From Planctomycetota bacterium (GTDB lineage Bacteria; Planctomycetota; Brocadiia; SM23-32): a stretch of 10,464 bases of DNA. The notes beneath the pieces are model-generated. The model saw only the letters and a list, made by a program, of their open reading frames with translations. It had not been told where the DNA came from and made no database searches. Numbering within the stretch: the stretch's first letter is position 1; each line of letters opens with the position of its first letter. A program made the translations under genes and the position numbers. Below are positions 7,993-10,464 of this stretch, piece by piece. The stretch covers positions 1 through 10,464 of the forward strand of contig JAGXLK010000040.1 in assembly GCA_018334735.1 (NCBI GenBank). The letters are read 5' to 3'.

Positions 7993-10464
7993 ATGGGACT
8001 TAGAAAACGTATCGCCGATAACTCGCCGACGACTTCTTCACGCGGGGATCTCCGGCTGACTGGACGATTTCTGGTTGGTCTGACGGTGGTAGCGGTATGC
8101 TTGATGATCGCCTTCGCCGGTTGCGAAGCCCCTTCGAGCGCTGAAGCAGCATCTGAAACCAAAGCAAATCCCATTGTGGCGGGGACCTTTCCGATGGATA
8201 TTCCGTACACGCTGAAGAAACCGGGCAAAGTTTCCATGGCCATCTACGACCATGAAGGCCGGCTCTTGCGCACCTTGAAACGGGCGCACCCCGAGGCACC
8301 GGGTGCCCATACAGCCCAATGGGATGGACTCGGCCGCGAGGGTCGGCCGGCCGCGCCCGGGAAGTATACGTGGAAACTGCTGCGCACCGACGGTCTGCGA
8401 TCCGAACTGCTCGCCCAGGTCGGTATCAACCCCGGGCCATTCTGGGAAATCGGGGTAGGTAACCATTCGGCCGCTTCCGTGCTGGCAGCCGACGGAGACG
8501 GCTTTTTTCTCTTCCCCTCGGTCGCCGAAGGCGGCTTCAAAGCAGCCAAAATCCGACCCGACCGGAGCTATGGCTGGGGCGCCGTCAATTATACCTTCAA
8601 TTACCTCCGCTCAGGCGCGGCTCCGCGCCTCAAATTCCAGCATAAAATCCGCTGGGGCTACCGTCCCGTCGCCGCAGCTGCTGCCGGGCCCCGGGTCTAT
8701 ATCCTCAGCCGCAACGGCAACGTCTACATGCTGGACAGAAAAACCGGCCGGAAACGCGGCAAGTCGTTTTCCGTAAAATGGCCGGAAGATCCCAAAATGG
8801 TGCCTGTCCAGGCCATGGATATGGATGCAGATAAGAAACATCTGGTCGTGAGCTATCGGGAACACGACGCAGTGCGCTGGTTCGATCCAGAGACAGGGGA
8901 ACTGCGCAAAACCGTCAAAAAGATCAAATCCCCGCTCGGAGTGGCCGTCAGGCCGGACGCCACCGCACTTGTCATCAGCGAAGGTGCCGTCAAGAGCGTT
9001 GGCCCCGGGGCCGGCCAGCCGGAGATCGCGATCCCGGCCAAACTTCTGAAAAGCCCGTGGCGCCTGGATATTAGTCCCTCCACAAAGGAGATTTTTGTGG
9101 CGGAAAACAGCCTGGCCGCGGGCCACAAGGCGGCCCAGCACCGGGTCAAACGGTTCTCTCCTGAAGGCAAATGCCTCGGACGGTTCGGCGAAACTCAAGG
9201 CCGACAGGACGGTCCCTACCGTCCTCATAATTTCTGGAACATCTCGGACATCGTCTGCGATGAAACAGGCGGGTTTGTGGTCGCAGAACCCAATTGCCCG
9301 CCGCGGCGAGTGGCCCGATTCTCACGCAAAGGGGAGCTCGTCATGCAGTTTTTCGGCGCACTCCCCTACGGAACGGGCTGCACGCCCGAACCGGACAATC
9401 CACGCATCGTGTGGTACGGCACCGGATCCGGCGCCGTCCGGGCAGAGGTGGATTTCGAGAATCAATCATGGCAGGTGCTGGAGACCTACTTCCACACGCT
9501 CCGGCAAAACGAACTGGTGGGCGGATTCAGCGGAACAAAAATCTACCGGGCCAGAGGCCGGACCTACATCACAACCTTCAAAAAAAGCAACAGTCTCCTC
9601 CTCTACGACCCGAAGGCCAAACGTCTGCGGCCCCTCTACACATTGGGGCACCAGTACCTTGACTACAAGGGCTGGGTGGTGCCCGAGCGGTTCCGGGACG
9701 ACAAGCCCAAATTCCGCATCCGCACCGGATACATCTGGTGCGACGAGGACGCGGACGGCCGGGCGGTGCGGCAGGAACTCCGCCTTTTCAATGCATGGCG
9801 CGCCGGCGGACCCGGCGGCCGTATCCTCCATGTGGGCGAAGACCTCACCCTCTACTACGCCAACGGGAAACGTCTGACCCCCACTTCGATCACGGAGGCG
9901 GGTGTCCCTCTCTATGCGCCCGAGAACACCGAGACGTTCCTGAACGGATATTTCCGGGGCCTCCTTCAGGATGCCGAAGGGCATTGGTACAGCACACGCA
10001 GCGGAAAACTCCATGGCGAAACTCACGGCATCTACTGGTATCCGGGTACTAAAGGCACCGATCGACTCATTAAATACAACAGCAATTTCAATCGCCAGTG
10101 GGCGGTGGGGCGCCACAACGCCCGTTGGGACCATGAACCCGGCTGGTCCCACAGCCTGATCGGGGTCGCGGGCGTGACGCACGGATGCGTGGTGGCGGAC
10201 GGCAATTTCGTGGACACTGAACTCGTAGGTCCGATGGTATGGACCGAAGACGGTCTCTTTGTAGACGAACTCTGCGTGCATCCGGCAGGCAACCTGCCCG
10301 AGTGGATTTACAGAGGCTCCAAACTTGAAAATCCGCGTGGCACGGTCGTGGACGACCCGGAGACGGGCGAGGCGCTCTTCTACGCCCACGGCAACAGCGC
10401 GGCGCCCATCTGGCGAATCCACGGATGGGACGGCTGGGACCGGCAGAGCGGGGAGATCCGCATG
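7993..10464 (+). CDS. Predicted lipoprotein with FlgD-Ig domain and NHL-like beta-propeller (3' partial)
   Basis: The frame stays open from the ATG at 7993 to the window end (824 residues, no stop), so the gene continues beyond it. A basic N-terminus, a hydrophobic stretch (26-42) and F-A-G-C44 form a lipoprotein signal; an Ala/Ser/Glu-rich spacer (45-66) follows. Residues about 68-130 are a FlgD-type Ig domain (YTLKKPGKVSMAIYDHEG; QWDGLGREGRPAAPGKYTW). The rest is an NHL-like propeller with G403-R-Q-D-G-P-Y409 and PPRRVARF, both shared with the gene at 4343. D584-x-D586-x-D588-G...E595 is an EF-hand-like loop at the position equivalent to the other two paralogues. The visible end (IWRIHGWDGWDRQSGEIRM) matches the segment directly before PA14 in the gene at 4343, so a carbohydrate-binding C-terminus probably follows. 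It lies 80 bp after the previous gene on the same strand. The function is inferred as surface glycan recognition. Confidence 0.87.
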   Translation, partial: MGLRKRIADNSPTTSSRGDLRLTGRFLVGLTVVAVCLMIAFAGCEAPSSAEAASETKANPIVAGTFPMDIPYTLKKPGKVSMAIYDHEGRLLRTLKRAHPEAPGAHTAQWDGLGREGRPAAPGKYTWKLLRTDGLRSELLAQVGINPGPFWEIGVGNHSAASVLAADGDGFFLFPSVAEGGFKAAKIRPDRSYGWGAVNYTFNYLRSGAAPRLKFQHKIRWGYRPVAAAAAGPRVYILSRNGNVYMLDRKTGRKRGKSFSVKWPEDPKMVPVQAMDMDADKKHLVVSYREHDAVRWFDPETGELRKTVKKIKSPLGVAVRPDATALVISEGAVKSVGPGAGQPEIAIPAKLLKSPWRLDISPSTKEIFVAENSLAAGHKAAQHRVKRFSPEGKCLGRFGETQGRQDGPYRPHNFWNISDIVCDETGGFVVAEPNCPPRRVARFSRKGELVMQFFGALPYGTGCTPEPDNPRIVWYGTGSGAVRAEVDFENQSWQVLETYFHTLRQNELVGGFSGTKIYRARGRTYITTFKKSNSLLLYDPKAKRLRPLYTLGHQYLDYKGWVVPERFRDDKPKFRIRTGYIWCDEDADGRAVRQELRLFNAWRAGGPGGRILHVGEDLTLYYANGKRLTPTSITEAGVPLYAPENTETFLNGYFRGLLQDAEGHWYSTRSGKLHGETHGIYWYPGTKGTDRLIKYNSNFNRQWAVGRHNARWDHEPGWSHSLIGVAGVTHGCVVADGNFVDTELVGPMVWTEDGLFVDELCVHPAGNLPEWIYRGSKLENPRGTVVDDPETGEALFYAHGNSAAPIWRIHGWDGWDRQSGEIRM

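Noticed and set aside
9095..9877. Plus-strand open frame of 260 codons in another frame
   Set aside because: Its Ser/Thr/Arg/Pro-rich composition is typical of an out-of-frame reading; the true frame continues from the ATG at 7993 without a stop.
9466..10422. Long minus-strand open frame of 318 codons
   Set aside because: It is fully antisense to the third propeller gene, shows no recognisable domain, and arises from the GC-biased codon use of the plus-strand gene.

Overview
The window is a dense, entirely plus-strand stretch of a moderately GC-rich bacterial genome. It holds four protein genes: three very large multi-domain surface-type proteins and one type IV pilin-like (pseudopilin) gene. 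The first and last genes run off the window edges. The combination of a pseudopilin with the [20 protein letters not shown] signature and a late N..YADGSV..Y motif, next to giant FlgD-Ig/beta-propeller/carbohydrate-module proteins, is most typical of the PVC superphylum (Kiritimatiellota, Lentisphaerota, Planctomycetota, Verrucomicrobiota). That assignment is an inference from gene style; no marker gene is present.

Layout. 1-2988: 3' part of a propeller protein (end of a probable CBM9-like module, FlgD-type Ig domain, NHL-like propeller with an EF-hand-like loop, C-terminal CBM9/DOMON-like domain). 3023-4138: pseudopilin with two in-frame FTLIEL motifs separated by a short dispersed-repeat sequence. 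4139-4342: 204-bp spacer with a long-loop hairpin. 4343-7912: complete 1189-residue propeller protein (lipobox or membrane anchor, charged linker, FlgD-Ig, propeller with EF-hand-like loop, PA14, CBM6-like C-terminus). 7993-10464: third propeller protein (lipobox, FlgD-Ig, propeller with EF-hand-like loop), cut by the window edge where the C-terminal carbohydrate module would be expected.

How the genes may work together. The three large proteins are clear paralogues with the same order of modules, a conserved D-x-[ND]-x-D loop at the same place in the propeller, and a conserved W-x-[IV]-x-G-x-D segment at the propeller end. The C-terminal glycan-binding module differs between the two whose C-terminus is visible. 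No catalytic enzyme, transporter or regulator is seen. The simplest reading is a set of envelope-anchored, calcium-dependent glycan-recognition proteins plus a pseudopilin that may belong to their secretion or display machinery. This functional link is inferred from adjacency only.

No tRNA, rRNA, CRISPR array, insertion sequence or convincing sigma-70 promoter was recognised. Long minus-strand open frames exist but look like shadows of the plus-strand genes.
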